Source: Sclerodactyla briareus (Eukaryota > Echinodermata > Holothuroidea > Dendrochirotida > Sclerodactylidae). From it: a DNA stretch of 64,000 bases. Position numbers and translations under genes: made by a program. The stretch is from NCBI GenBank assembly GCA_026419785.1, contig JAODTK010000333.1, positions 124,001 to 188,000 on the forward strand, written 5' to 3'. Positions 24,160-63,514 of the stretch are shown piece after piece. How positions within the stretch are numbered: position 1 is the stretch's first letter; each line of letters begins with the position of its first letter. Below the pieces are notes generated by a model. The model saw only the letters and a program-made list of their open reading frames with translations, was not told the origin of the DNA and made no database searches.

Positions 24160-24400
24160 TTCTCGACTTTTACGAACGAGAATATCTAACTTATTGGCGG
24201 TGTTTTGTGAATAACTTGAATAATACCTTTCTATAATCGATTATTATAGCAGATGCACGTGAATTCGAACACCATGTTCGCCTAAACGACGCTAGCTTGT
24301 CAAACACTTACACAGTTTAGGCGTCGTCCCAACCCCATGTTGTTTTATAACATTAGGCTGTACATTGTAAAAAAGTGGCCTATCAGCGCATTTTTTTTTT
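24160..24400 (+). repeat. Right member of the diverged direct repeat pair
   Basis: Matches blocks of 22020-22540 in order, but shorter and without the poly-A. Followed by T-runs (24390-24424) and a cluster of 'gatcgatc' palindromes near 24527-24552. Confidence 0.5.
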
Positions 24401-24899
24401 TGTTTTTTCATTTGTTTTTTTTTTATCCGATAACTGACAACGATACTACGGAAATCTTTGTATGGCCTGTCCGTGATGATGCAGTCAGTGACTCTAAAAT
24501 CCGTGAAAAATCTCTCTGAAATTACTGATCGATCGATGGTTGATCGATCGATTATAGTGGGTTGTCTTCCTTCGCCTTTTTGCATATACATAGTACTATA
24601 CCCTGGTCAAACTCAAGACCATGAGAGAGATCAACAAGCGCTCCCTTCCCATCTTGTAAGATCTTAAATTATCTGGTTGAATCATGTAATTTTCGTACTC
24701 CCGTTTTATTATCTTATACGCTTTGAAGCTCTGGAATTTGTTTCCGAGAAACGTGCATGCTAACAATAGAAAAGATCCGATCTGTGACCTCCAGCGTGCA
24801 CCAGAAATTCTTGGCTTCCAGGACTTCGCCCTAGACCTAAAACAGGGGACCTTTCCCGCGGTCCCCGTATCCTGGCAGGAGGCGCAGGTGCCAGAGCCT

Positions 24900-25720
24900 T
24901 AATGTCCCCACAATATTACAAATCGCCCGCCTCTGGCCCACACAGTTTCCAGGGTGGCGGGCCCTAGGATTTCCCCGACGGGGGGTCCGAGTTTCCCCGA
25001 CGGTGGGGGGTGGGGGGGGGGGGGGCCAAGTTTCCCCCCCGACGAGGCTCACCCTGCCCCGAAGTTTTTCTTGAAGAGGAAAAAAAACGTAAAAAGAAAT
25101 ACACATTTGTGGAGAGAAATGTTACTTTCAATAGCTTCCCACTTCAAATCAGGACGCCCTATCAGTAGAATAGCGCCAGGTATTCCCGAGAAACTGCACG
25201 GAAATAAACCTGGGCACTGCGTCGTGAAAGCACACCACTCTACACAGAGGCAAAACAGTGATAGACGACAGAACGAGCCATCCTCCCCAAAAGAACTAAT
25301 CTCTTGCAGGGACATTTCGCGATATCCATACGGCTTGTGTATCCTATCTATATACCACATTTTATAGTCCTGTAGGAAGATGATTACTCTGATCTTAAAA
25401 CTCGACGAGGAACTTGGCAAACTATAGAAAAACATGAGCGCTCGAAGCGCGCCAGAAAATTTTCAGCCTCAATATAGAATTTTTCACTATAAAGAAGTTT
25501 GGAAAATATATACTGTCGTGGCAAACAAGGCCCCGTCGGGGTGTGTACATTTTAGCGTACCCCAGCGTACCACTCGGGCTTCCCCGAGAGATGGAAAAAT
25601 TCCCGAACGGCGGGGGGGGCCAGGTTCCCCCGGCGGGGGGGGGGGGGGGGGGCATGGCCCCCTGCCCTCCCGCTGCGCCACCCCCCTGACATTTTTTCGC
25701 GGGCACATCCATAGGAGACT
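24900..25720. other. G-run-rich patches, no gene
   Basis: Contains two similar G-rich patches (about 24950-25050 and 25560-25690) sharing 'ttccccgacggggg'-like motifs and runs of 14-18 G. The glycine/proline-rich open frames here are consequences of the G and C runs. The sequence between is unrecognised. Confidence 0.5.
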
Positions 25721-25770
25721 TTGGCCCAACCTAATCTACCCATCCATCCGTACACACATAATGAAATACT

Positions 25771-26547
25771 CAGTGGCGTAGCCAGAAGTTTAGGTACAGG
25801 GGGGCGTAACCTGTAACCCAGGGTACCGCAGGCACCCAACCTCGGGGTCTGGGGGCAGCTCCCCCCAAATTTTTGAATCATGAAAAAACCTTTTTCCTCA
25901 ATCTGAGAACATATTCTGGGTGGCTTTTCTGCGGTCTGTGATACATTTTGATTGTTGTAACTCCTCTACATTTACATTTTTTCCCAGGACTGGAAACAGT
26001 GTGATGTCTTTCACGTGCAGAAACAGGAGCAGAAGGGCATTCAGTTTGCTTACCCACCCTCCCTGTTTTTTTTTTTTTCTTTTTCTCTCCGTCTTGACAA
26101 ATTTCAGGCGTAGTTGACCTCTCCTATATTGAAGCGGGACGTCACAGGCAGGAGTTATAGAGATGGAGGGACGTGATGACATTAGAAAACATGTTTCCGC
26201 GGATGCTCTGCTTCATTCCCAACGTTTCTTTGATTGTTTTGGGAAGTCCAAAATTCAGCTTTGGTTCCTGACCCCGCATTTTCCACTTTTTGTGACATCT
26301 GGTGGTACGTGTTTGACGGATAGGTCACGTTCGAAGAGATTCAATATGGTGTTCTCCATATCAGGGTTATATTGTTTTCCGTCGAATGCGCGTTGTGGAA
26401 TGGTCCTGAAATTGGTCCCGTCGGTGAGTTATGAGAGAATTACTTGTTGCCTAATTAGTTTCATTTGGTTTATTTTCCTTAGACCGGCAAAAGGGGGGGG
26501 GGGGGGGGGGGCGTACGCGGCTCAGCCCTAGGATGCGTACGCCACTG
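25771..26547. mobile_element. hAT-type nonautonomous element, 777 bp
   Basis: The left end is CAGTGGCGTAGCCAG; the right end, read inward, is CAGTGGCGTACGCAT. The shared CAGTGGCGTA is a common hAT terminal inverted repeat. The flanks gaaatact and attactct share only part of an 8-bp duplication, so target-site evidence is weak. No transposase motif is visible inside; a G-run of 19 lies at 26493-26511. Confidence 0.6.
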
Positions 26548-27312
26548 ATTACTCTTCGTGTTCAAAAACATTCAAATAGTTAGAGATATATAGTTCCGTG
26601 AAAGCTGCAATTACTAGATTTGTAAAGAAGATGGGATTGATGCGCTTACCGAGCCAGTTAATGAAAGCCTCTCGTATAGAGTCGAATACTGCCTCTACGT
26701 GATCTTACAAGGCAAGGTTTTTTCCGCATTTTCAAATGTGATACCTTTCGGATGGTGGTCGCTCAGCCGACGATATTATAATATTTAGTCATTTATTAAG
26801 CTCTAAAACTGCGCCTGGCAATCGTGTCGAATCCACACCTCGTATTATGGTTACAACGCTGAACACAATCATTTCATGCCCCACCCCTCACACCTGTAGG
26901 CCGTTCCTGGAAACATAAATTAGTCTGATTTTTTTTCTACCCAGTTGGAATTTCGGAAGCGCCCTCCTCACCCCCCCCCCCCCCCCTTGGTAGGCGCTGT
27001 GGGTCCCCGAATGCCGACTTGCACGGCCATAAACTTCACTCAATAGGTATGCAAGGTGGAGAAACGTTCAATCTTTACTGTAGGTGTCAATTCTGAACCC
27101 CCACCCAAACCAAGCGGGGCGGCATGAAGGGGTGGCTCCGTATTCACACCACGAGCTTCTGATGAGTTATACCATTTTCGGTAGTATAGAAAACTATAAA
27201 AGATCCTTACAGTACCCTCTGGACATTTACTGAGCGATCAATTCCACATATAAACCCATATCCTTGGCAGTCTGACACAGGGTACGATAATAGCGCCTAG
27301 CTGCCCAAACAA

Positions 27313-27681
27313 TTGGTTCCCCCTCTACAGGGCCCCCATGTAAGTATTGACATCAACATACACAAATATGAGGGTAGAAAGAAACTGTTCAGAGAAAGGC
27401 GAGATTGGAAAGTAAACTCAACTTTCGAGTGCACGATGGAGGAAGAGAGAGGAATTCAGCAACGCCACGTCTCATCTTTGAGAATCCTGGATGGCATATG
27501 CAGCCGCATCATCCGGAGATCAGATGATACAATATCCAGGGCCTTAGTACCACAAGTTTTAAGTGTCCTTGGGGTTAGTGGAGGAATAGCGTCAGCATTT
27601 TACAACCAAAACATGCGGGCGCCACACTATACACATGGACCACTTTTATGTTGCATCCTTACAACCCCCCCTCCATGCTAA
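27313..27681 (+). CDS. Open frame of 122 codons, unrecognised
   Basis: Plus-strand frame with a charged segment (MEEERGIQQRHVSSLRI) followed by LVPQVLSVLGVSGGIASAF. It looks more protein-like than its neighbours but I recognise no family and see no flanking splice sites. Chance or transposon origin are both possible. The surrounding 26548-28150 region holds no other supportable feature. Confidence 0.12.
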   Translation: MVPPLQGPHVSIDINIHKYEGRKKLFRERRDWKVNSTFECTMEEERGIQQRHVSSLRILDGICSRIIRRSDDTISRALVPQVLSVLGVSGGIASAFYNQNMRAPHYTHGPLLCCILTTPPPC

Positions 27682-28149
27682 CAGTGTGAGGTGTATTTCA
27701 GATAGTATCATGTGCAAGGGTGCAACCACCTGTTGAAAATGGAGGCGGGGGGGGGGGGGGTATTAAGCCTATAGCAGGACCTTCACAGATCACTGACTGA
27801 GGTGGATTGATGTCAAGGTGAATTCGAAATGTGAGAATGGCTATTTAATTGACCATACATGCTTTATTGGCCAGAGGCATATGGGGAAGCCTCCTTGGCA
27901 GGGTGTACAATGCTGAACCCGCTTAAAGTACCCTTACCCCCTCTCCTCACCACTCTCTCCCACCCCCTGGTGTGGCAATTTCTGGTCGCCGCCCCGCCTT
28001 TGCTAGTACCAAGTAGCAGTTTCTGGACTTTTCTCCCTAACAATTTTCCATTAGTCTTTGGTCTGACTCCTGATCACCTGGTTGCAAGCAGCCTATTAGA
28101 TGCAATCAAATGAAATAACAAAATAATAGGAAAAGAGGAGGAGTATGCA

Positions 28150-31100
28150 AAACTTTTGTTCTTTAATTTCTTTTATATTGACTACAAGTGAGTGTCTGTG
28201 ACAATATAAACAATGTGCCAAGTGTCTGCCCATCACACGTTCCCATCGTAACGTAGGGGTAGTTCCCATTCCCCTGGTCGTAAAATACCACTATATATAT
28301 AATAACATTTCTTCTGGAAAAATCTACAAAAATAAACAAGATAAATAGGAAAATGAGGAACCCCAGGGGTTGGCAACCCACTGTACAATAAATTAACTGG
28401 CAGTATATTAAAGAAAAGACAAAGTTACATGTTCCCTAATAAGCCAAACTGAGATACAGACTGCAGTTGTGACAGTTGATGAGATACGCAACTTGTGATA
28501 CATAATGGGAATAACTGCGTTGCCCTAGAAGAAATTATTTCGAAATTTAGGTGGCAATGGTTTTTTTGGTCGTTTCCAATCTGTACGATAGTATGTATTT
28601 AATGTTTTAGATGATAATTTTGGGTCAATAAACACCGTAGGAAATTCTTCCCACTATCTCTTAGACATTTTTCAATGTGATTGACACAAATTTTGTTTGA
28701 AACAGACTCACACTGACTGGCATATAAACCTCTGCTGCCTTCCAGCACTACATCACTGCCTCTCAAGCAATAAAGTCTGCCCTCATTTGAAACCTCCTGA
28801 ACACAGTGTCAAATCAGTGTTTGAGACTGAGATGCACTAGAGCAACATTAGTTTGAAGGGGCAGGGTGGTGTCTGAATATGCAGAAAATAAATGAAAACT
28901 AGTCACTGGGTGTTTTTTTTCCTTCTTCTCAGAAGTGCAATACGAGGAGGGAGGTGGGAAAAAAGAACTGGCCAATATGTTGTCAGCAACAAATTGGGAT
29001 TTACGCCAGCAGCCACCCATAATCAACATGATAGTTCTCAAAGAAAAGGCATCTGTCACATCCATGTGACATATCTGACAAAGAATTAATTAAACTTTAA
29101 AAGGGGTGGGGGGAGAACTTATTTCATTACTTTCCACATACGGATCATTGTTTAGGGGAAAAAATCATGAATATCTGTCAGAAAGTCCTAGACGAAGTAA
29201 TCTACTCACCTAGAATCCCTTACCTGCTGAATTATAGCTAATGCCTGACACATGTATCCAGCCTGGGGTGAATTTGAATATCAACAGAAACAAAACCCTC
29301 CACCAATATTGGAAGGTTTTTTTCTAATACAAATATAGCTTTGTTCTCCATTTACTGTTGAGTTGCATTGAGATTGTCAATAATACTACGTGTTTGAAAA
29401 AGAAAAGAAAAAAAAAAGAGGCATTTTGGGTTTTGAACAATTTGAAGCCAATGTTACTGTTAGTTCTATGTGTCCTGTCTGTTCAATGTATCAGCAGCAG
29501 CAGATGACTGTTCTCGAGGAATAAAATACACAGCCACATCAATAATCATGTCACAACCGTTCTCGTCAATGATGAACAATATAATTCTGTCCAGTTAGGT
29601 AAATCAATGAATGTGTTTTTGTCGTCTGTTAGTTTCCAAATATAGGCACGTTTAGGCCCATATATGAAACAGCAAACTGAAAACTGAAAAGCACCTTATG
29701 TCACTTTACATCTCTCAGGATTAAACAGAACAAAACAAAACGTTGCCCGGTAAATAATATGCAGACATCTCAAAACAGGCTGATTAGAAGTTCTTCTCAA
29801 AAAGACAGAAGGACGCGTGAATATGGAAAAGTACAGGATTAACTAAAAGTTGTGCATAACTATAAGGTTTAGAGCTTGGTCAATGAGTAGGAGTCATGAT
29901 ATTTCATCACCTTTATAAAATGGTGGAAAGGTTACAAACTTACAAACACAACAGAAAACCCTGGGCACATCGATTACAAGATTCTCTCAAATTACCAGTA
30001 AAAAATACCTGACCAGACAATGTGATTGACAAGGGTAGCCACTTCTCATTCCATTTTTCTTCTTCAAATCCCAGTATTCATATGATCATTGAGTGGCAAT
30101 GCTTACATGTCACCACTGATTGTGGAACCCTAGTCAAAAGTTTTTCAATATAATTTCAATAATGTTTGGACCAACAATCAACTTAACCGCGAGAGTAGCA
30201 AAACACAAACGCAATGTTGATATAACTAATGCAAGCTAAGGGGGAGCCGCAACCATGGCAACAGTCCACAGAAGCGTTCAACTTTCTGGTGATTTCTGGC
30301 TGGAATTATTGGGGGTCACACACACTGGGTTACCTGGAGTGGCAACCTTTCTATCCAGCGTAGCAACACAACACAGATGTATAAGTACAAAGTCCAACCC
30401 CCAAAACACCACCGATTTAAAAAGCAGTATCAAAAATATCTATCAAAATAAGAACTTCCGAAAAATTTTACATGCAACTAGACACTATGTCAGGCCCTAA
30501 AACTACACCACGCCCCATAACGCGTGATCATTTCCCTCTGCAATCTGCATAAACATACACTCATGTACAGCCTAACGGTAATGTACGTGTTGTCATTTAT
30601 TTACAAATGACATGATCGAACGGTAAAAAAAAAAAAGTGATCTGATACGAGATACAAGACATGATAAATAAATACACCACTACCACTCTTAGTTCTACTC
30701 TATATGAAATGGACGAGTTCAAATATAGGCCTTTCTTCAAAATCAGTCGTTAGAGTGCTTCATCCGATCATTTTGTGACTCGCTTGAAGGAGACAAATGA
30801 GAAGAGGAGCACAGGTCACTTCAAGCTGAGCAGAAACATGCTGCAGCACCAATAGCACAGCGCCTACCCACTTCAATCAAACTGCGAGTTGAGCCTTGCT
30901 CCACCCCTGATTGGCTAATTAGCACCCACCTCCTGACCCGCTTCCGCATTCCTACATATGATAGAATCAGATGGCATGGTCATCTTCGACAACGGAGAAG
31001 AACAACAACAGTGACTTACCTAACCTTCACTATGCACATTTTGCAAGTTACCAAGCTATTTTTTGCAGCACATACTATATATCATACAGAGGGATGGGTA

Positions 31101-34100
31101 GGGGTCAGGTGACAATAGATTTCAACTGCTGTGCTAACATGCACACCGAAATGAGTACAGTACTGGAGGAATCTTTCAACCCAGAATATGACTCTTTTAG
31201 AGGTAAACTGGAGGACATTCGTGTCTTCTTTGGGTCAACTAAAGATTTTGAGTAATAATTGGCTCACAATCCATCAAGTGATGGCACCTTTTCTGAAAAA
31301 TATATGCATGCCACCCAAGCACATGAATATTGATCTCTTTGCCATGATGGAACGAACGTGTCAGTCACTGGTGTCTACAAATGAGAATTTGCGGAGATGA
31401 TGAGGCCGAAAAAATTCCTGCAGTAATGACAGATGTTCAGAGAGTGCATGCATATTCAACAAGCTCTAACAAATGTCCATCGCCCATGGCAAGATAGGAC
31501 ATGTCAATCATTCAGGTTTACAATCAACCACATGATGATAATGATGTCACATTGGTTATATCAACCAAGTAATGACAAATTCCCATAAAGGGTATACGTA
31601 TCATCCAAGCTCGTGAATATTCATTGTCTTCGCCATGATAGATCAGACTTAGGTGGCACTGATTGGCTATCTTTCAATCCATCATTAATAATAAGAAGGG
31701 TGTGTCACATCCATTGTTTTTCGTGACTCAGAGATGCGTCACACTCCAACTGTGGTTGAAATTGGACCAAGGGGTGCTTCAAACGTTCAAATTTGTACAG
31801 CACACTTTAATATGTATGGGGTGTGTCAGGTGGTCCATCAATATTCACAAATGGAGAGTCAAAGAAGTGTTTTGGAAGTGGGTCATGTGCATGGAAAGAT
31901 CGTCATTACTACGATGCATGGGTGGGTCATTCGACACAACCACTAGCTACTATTCCCGGGGGTTATAAATTGCGTTATGAAATCAATGAACGCAATCAGT
32001 ACAACTTCTCACAATTTCTTTTCTACAGCCGTTTGCAACACTGAAACCAGAGAGTTGCCAGTTGGTGTGGCGATGGTCAGACATGGGCATGTTATATTAC
32101 TCAAGAATGTTGCCAGTTGGTGCGGCGATGGTCAGACTTGGCACAAGACAGACGAGGGCATATTATAGTACTCAAGAATGGAAGATTGAATCTATACCAG
32201 GGAAAGAATGCTTAAATAAAATAAATAATCCTCTGTGTAAATTTTTATACAAGAAGGTGACGATTTCACTAACAGAAGTACCTGGAAAACTGCTTAAACA
32301 ATTCCAAATGACAAGTATAGTAGCAACGGTTGTGAGAGCTGCGGATCATTAGCAAGAACTTAACAGCCTCTGGATCGGTCAATGACCTAATAAATACCTG
32401 GAAAAATCATCCCCATCGAACAAAGGAATGTTACTTTCTCGAGCATATTATATATGCTGACTCGTAAATAAACAAGACTAGTCATGAAAATTGGCAGATT
32501 ATCAAGCCTTTTGGGATAACTTTCGGCAGAAAATATTGTAGCAATGAAAACCAACTTAGAATATTCAGGATTTCTTCCTTCAAATCAATAATCTTTGAAT
32601 GACAAAAAAGGAACAACAGAAAAATGTTTTAACGACAGATATATATAGAAGACCCTGAATAGCCCATTTTAAGAGTTTGGGAAAACCAACAGAACAGAAA
32701 ATCCTGGTGAGGGCTTATTCCAGATGGAACATTTGTTGTGCGACGTACATTACAGAATGCTGAATCCCTTGCCATGTACCACACAGTGCTATGTGATTAT
32801 GCAGCATGCCTAACATGTCATATGGTATGAAGTTATACTCGTGGAGACGGGCGCATATCATTACTACACACAATCAGGATATCCGGAATCCCATGCGAAA
32901 AGATATTGGAAGGCTACAGAAAGGTTGCTGAACAATGTTCCCTCACCCAAGGTATCAGATTTTTTTAATGGAATGGCAGCTCTGGCCAGGTCCTATATTA
33001 ATGAATAGATACCATTCGGTCCATGGTTCCGAAATCCACATCCTCTGTGCTGCTATAGTACTGTACAAAAGGGTCAAATATAAATTATACAACCAAAATA
33101 AGTTCCTCTGTTATGTAACTACCACGCTATACTGGGTTTTGATCCCAACGAGCCCCTGGTCAGGCCTGGTCACTTACCAGGCGAAAATGTCTCTGAACAT
33201 GCAATCCAACATTCAGCAACAATGAAACATTAACTGCATGATTGGATGCTACATTCAATGCTCATAACAGATCCGACTTACCATGATGTCTGTACCAAGT
33301 TGATAGCCACACTGAAGAAAGTGTGATCACTGTTCCATCCAGGGTGATTATTATTTAGTGAATTTCCCAGACAGACATGTTGACATAAGGCCATGCATAT
33401 GCGAACCATGAAGTTATGAATCCTGGAAGATACCATGTGGACAGGAAGATATGCACACATCACAGGCCTCAATCTGCATGAACTGATGCAGTCATATATT
33501 CATAAAATTTGTTTTCCATGTGTCCAACTAGTGAAGTCACCGTTCCATGTGTCCAACTAGTGAAGTCACCGTTTCTTTCGAATGCTACTGCAAAGTTTAG
33601 GAAGAGGCGTTTGCAAAAAAATATCACACAGCAGATTTAGGCTTCTCATATTCTTATATGCTGTACACTCCAGTCCCACTACAGCAGCCCCCCTCTGAAT
33701 GAGAGGTCATTGCATAATGGTGTCACTGTTGAGGAGCACTTGATATCCCTCTTCTGGATTATGGGCCCATTTAATGCTGGTAAAGCTTCTATTTTTGTTT
33801 TGGGCGGGGAGGGGGGGGGGGGGGGGAGGGTAAATCATTGATGAGGATTGGTGCTCTGTCCTAACAATGATCATACAATCATATTGATGAGGGCACAACA
33901 AATGAATAAATACATGGTTGATTTGACTGCAATCCTAGCGGGTCTTTGAGCAATTTCTTTTTTCTTTTTCACAGTGTTGAATGCAAAATGATGCTGTATG
34001 GAACACATATTTTTCAGGTGTTCATTTATACTCTTTTTTTTCCAGGTCCAATGTTTTATGTTGCATTGCTGTCAACAGTGGTTGCAACCCTCTTGTGTCA

Positions 34101-34380
34101 ATTCCACATCTCCCACTGCATTGTTGTCATTCAATCATCAACATATTTCAAAGTCAGTGCCAACCTGACTTGTACACCAATTCATTCAAATCCCACCACC
34201 AACGACACCAGTCCTTGAAGAGCTTTGTGAAATATGATTTCCGAACAAGGTTTTAACACCGAGCCCACACCAAAATGACAACAATCATCAAAAAAACCAT
34301 TGTAAGCTATCGCAGAGGCCGAGGTAGCACACAGAAAACGCCCTATAGAGGGTCTGCTGCTCACATGCAGGTTGGTTAAA
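28150..34380. other. Long unrecognised stretch, small duplications only
   Basis: No gene or named repeat could be supported. It includes a ~60-bp tandem duplication near 32046-32165 ('gttgccagttggtg'...), a 31-bp tandem duplication near 33514-33575 ('ccatgtgtccaactagtg'), and a G-run at 33811-33826. Part of it could be the PTEN 3' untranslated region or downstream DNA, but no polyadenylation site was identified. Confidence 0.4.
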
Positions 34381-34384
34381 TTAG

Positions 34385-34640
34385 AGGTTTAACGGCACTG
34401 ACACCTGCGTGCTGTATAGTGTCCTTCGAGAAGCAAGATGAGATGAGTCCTCCCTATTGGTCATCTCTCAGGACAAAGACAAACACTATTGGTTATAACA
34501 GTATATACTGACTGCATATTCCCTACATGCTCTGTTGGTGATGTTTAACGACACATGTGCTAGCTACACAGTGTCTTTATGAAGTATGAGTCAGCGCGCC
34601 TCCTGATTAGCAACCTCTCACAGCAGATGGGGAGCACACG
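34385..34640. repeat. Diverged ~170-bp duplication
   Basis: Blocks 'gtttaacggcactgac..gtgctgtatagtgtc' and 'gtttaacgacacatgtgct..acacagtgtc' followed by 'cctattggtcatctctca' and 'cctgattagcaacctctca' suggest two old tandem copies. Similarity is weak. Confidence 0.4.
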
Positions 34641-35039
34641 GATTTTTTAGAATACCCCAGATCACTGGGAAACATGTGGAAAGACTGGCTGCTACTTTTA
34701 CTGTACAAACTAAGCCACACACCTGTAATATGCAGTAAAGAAATGGAGCACGAGAGGCTATTTAAGCAGCACCGACATGCATTCCCACACTCTGGGAGGC
34801 TAGACGGTCACTTTAGGCTCGTCCAGACGTATGCGCCTCTGGAGGCACCACTAGTCCAGCCGGCCTTCGCAGAGGGCCGCCCGCACAACAAAACATACTG
34901 CTAACAAAATGGACCAACCGTGATTTTCTGCATCATGAGCTTTTGTTGTGTTTGCAGGAACACAAGCTCCCCATGGAATCACTGTTCTTCTACATACCCC
35001 GGTATCACGCCGCACCCTACAGAGTGAACTCTGAACTAA

Positions 35040-35963
35040 TTCCCTGACTTATGGATTACCTGCTGTCATGTAGCCTCTGCTGCAGTGACACAGCGCCTTC
35101 TAATGTGACAGACACCGCACACGCTCCAAGGTTCTCTTCATATGGCTACCACCAGATATTATTCCACCCACAGTGGATTTTGTATAGACACTGCTATATT
35201 GGCAGCTACCAATAATAAGCTACTGGCCTTGGACAGGGACACAGCGCCCTCTGATGGCTTCACATATGAAACATGAGATAGTAAACCACACATTGTAGAA
35301 AATGTTGGTCTAGGCACTGCTATCATGAAATCTTTGCTGCCTAGGCAAGGGATGACTTCCACTAGCACGACGCCCTCTAGGTACGCTGCCTCCACACTCC
35401 TGATCACTGAAGTATTCAGCCACACAGTGGAGAGTGGAGATTGGTCTTGACATTGTCGTGGACTTGACAGACTTCCAGCTGTCACATGATCTTTGCTACC
35501 CTCGCATAGACACAGCGCCCTTATGAACACTGCCTCCACACGCCTGAATCTGGATGTTCAACCGCCACCGGGAGTGGGATATTGGTCTTGCAATCGTCGA
35601 GACTCGATGAACTTCCGCTGTCACATGATCCTTTGCTACCCTCGTAGAGGCACAGCGCACTCTATGGAACAGCTGCCTCCACACGCCTTACTGGATGTTC
35701 AACCACACCGTGGAGTGTGGATATTGGTCTTGACATCGTCGAGGACTCGATGTCTCCCAGCTGTCACATGATCTTTGCTACCTCAGTAGAGGCCCACGCC
35801 CCTATGGAACAGCTGTCCCTCACGCTTTATGACCAGATTTTCAACCACACATTGAGAGAGGGTTTGGTCTTGACAATTGTCCCAACTCAATGGACTGCAG
35901 CTATCATATAAGTCCTCTGCTACTTTTTGCAGAGACACAGCGCCCTCTAGAGTCCAGCCGATG
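35040..35963. repeat. ~140-bp minisatellite abutting the PTEN stop codon
   Basis: Blocks 'gctgtcacatgatctttgc', 'agacacagcgccctct' and 'tggatattggtcttgac' recur about every 140 bp (near 35480, 35620, 35760 and 35900, with more decayed copies back to about 35040). The unit nearest PTEN runs up to the stop codon at 35964-35966, so the array would form the first ~900 nt of the 3' untranslated region if transcribed. Confidence 0.75.
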
Positions 35964-62236
<26,273 letters not shown>

Positions 62237-62239
62237 CTG

Positions 62240-63500
62240 TGAGTTAGCTTGGTCAAGGCAATATCTTTTTTGATTTTTGTTTCATATTACATTCGTTACA
62301 TATTACATAGATTAAATCATCATAGGAGAAATCTAAAATCTTCTAGACATCAGCTATCCTGTATATATCCCCACATGATCAATCAGTGGACGAATATGTC
62401 AATTTCCTTTAATACAAAAGGGTTTCGTGACTCGAACGGTTTCGTTCAATGCTGTCAAGAGTTGGAAAAAAAAACTATGCATGATGACCTAAAAATGACC
62501 TCTACATCCAACAATCTAGCAAGTTATGAAAATCAACAATTGTGACCTCTATGCGAATTACTAGGCCACATCATGTGGCCCTGTCCACTTTCAAACCCAT
62601 TGGAATTTCTAATGTTCGAACGAGTATGCTAATCTGGGTAATTCTGAATTCTGGGAGTGTTGACTTGCAAAAAGTGAAAATATTCCAGTAGACCCATTGG
62701 ATTTAATTTGATTTGAATTTTATGGGTTCGGAAAGCCAAGTAAGATTAACAAGAAACCCTGGCCATAATAATCATGGATGAGCACCGGCGATAAATTGCC
62801 TCCTCTACTTGACCCATGCTCATATGATAGCGAGCAGGAGTTTAACCAATCCCAACCTACTCAGTGATGATCAGTGAACTCCAGGACACGACTATGTTTT
62901 TTTGTAACCTGGAGTAGCAGCAGAAGTTCTAGTTCGACACTGTCGACCGACGAGAGTCTACTGTCCACATTACAGAGTAATCAGTGAAGTGAAGACCAAG
63001 ACCTTGCCCATCACAACTGCAAGTACCGCCCCCTCTTGAAAAACGTTCAGTGACTGTGCTGAATTTGAACCAGTATGTGTCTTGCAAAGCATCACTGATA
63101 CCACTTGACTGTTCTTCCAACTTCTGCCGATCTTCCCCCTGACAGCAGCAGAGATGGCGAAGGACAAAACCATAATAAATATATCCTCAAAGTACTTGTG
63201 ATATATTCATGGTGCCATCTACCAATACACAAAGTCTATGCATTTGTACCACTACCTACATTCAGGAATGAATTTAGAGTCATTTTGGATCCCACTCAAT
63301 ATTATATTTGAATACCACCAAACATTGAAGGATTGTGCAGCCCTCACTGCTGATACTTCTGGTAATGTTTGTATTACATGTACCTGTAGCTTTGTTCGTT
63401 TCCTATATTTCTGAAACGGAAATAATTGTTCAAGATGATTGGTTAACGATTGCACGTAATTATTGAAAATGTTCAAATTTAATGAAAATGCATCACTCCC
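62240..63500. other. Upstream of PTEN exon 2, no recognised feature
   Basis: Expected to be PTEN intron 1. Searching both strands by eye I find no segment matching PTEN residues 1-26 and no other gene motif. Confidence 0.35.
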
Positions 63501-63514
63501 TGGATATAGATATC

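Noticed and set aside
25422-25881. Glycine/proline-rich frames on both strands
   Set aside because: They follow from long G and C runs; composition explains them.
30245-30275. Near-palindrome gcaaccatggcaac resembling an RFX X-box, with an ATG
   Set aside because: A single 14-bp match with no adjacent gene or promoter evidence.
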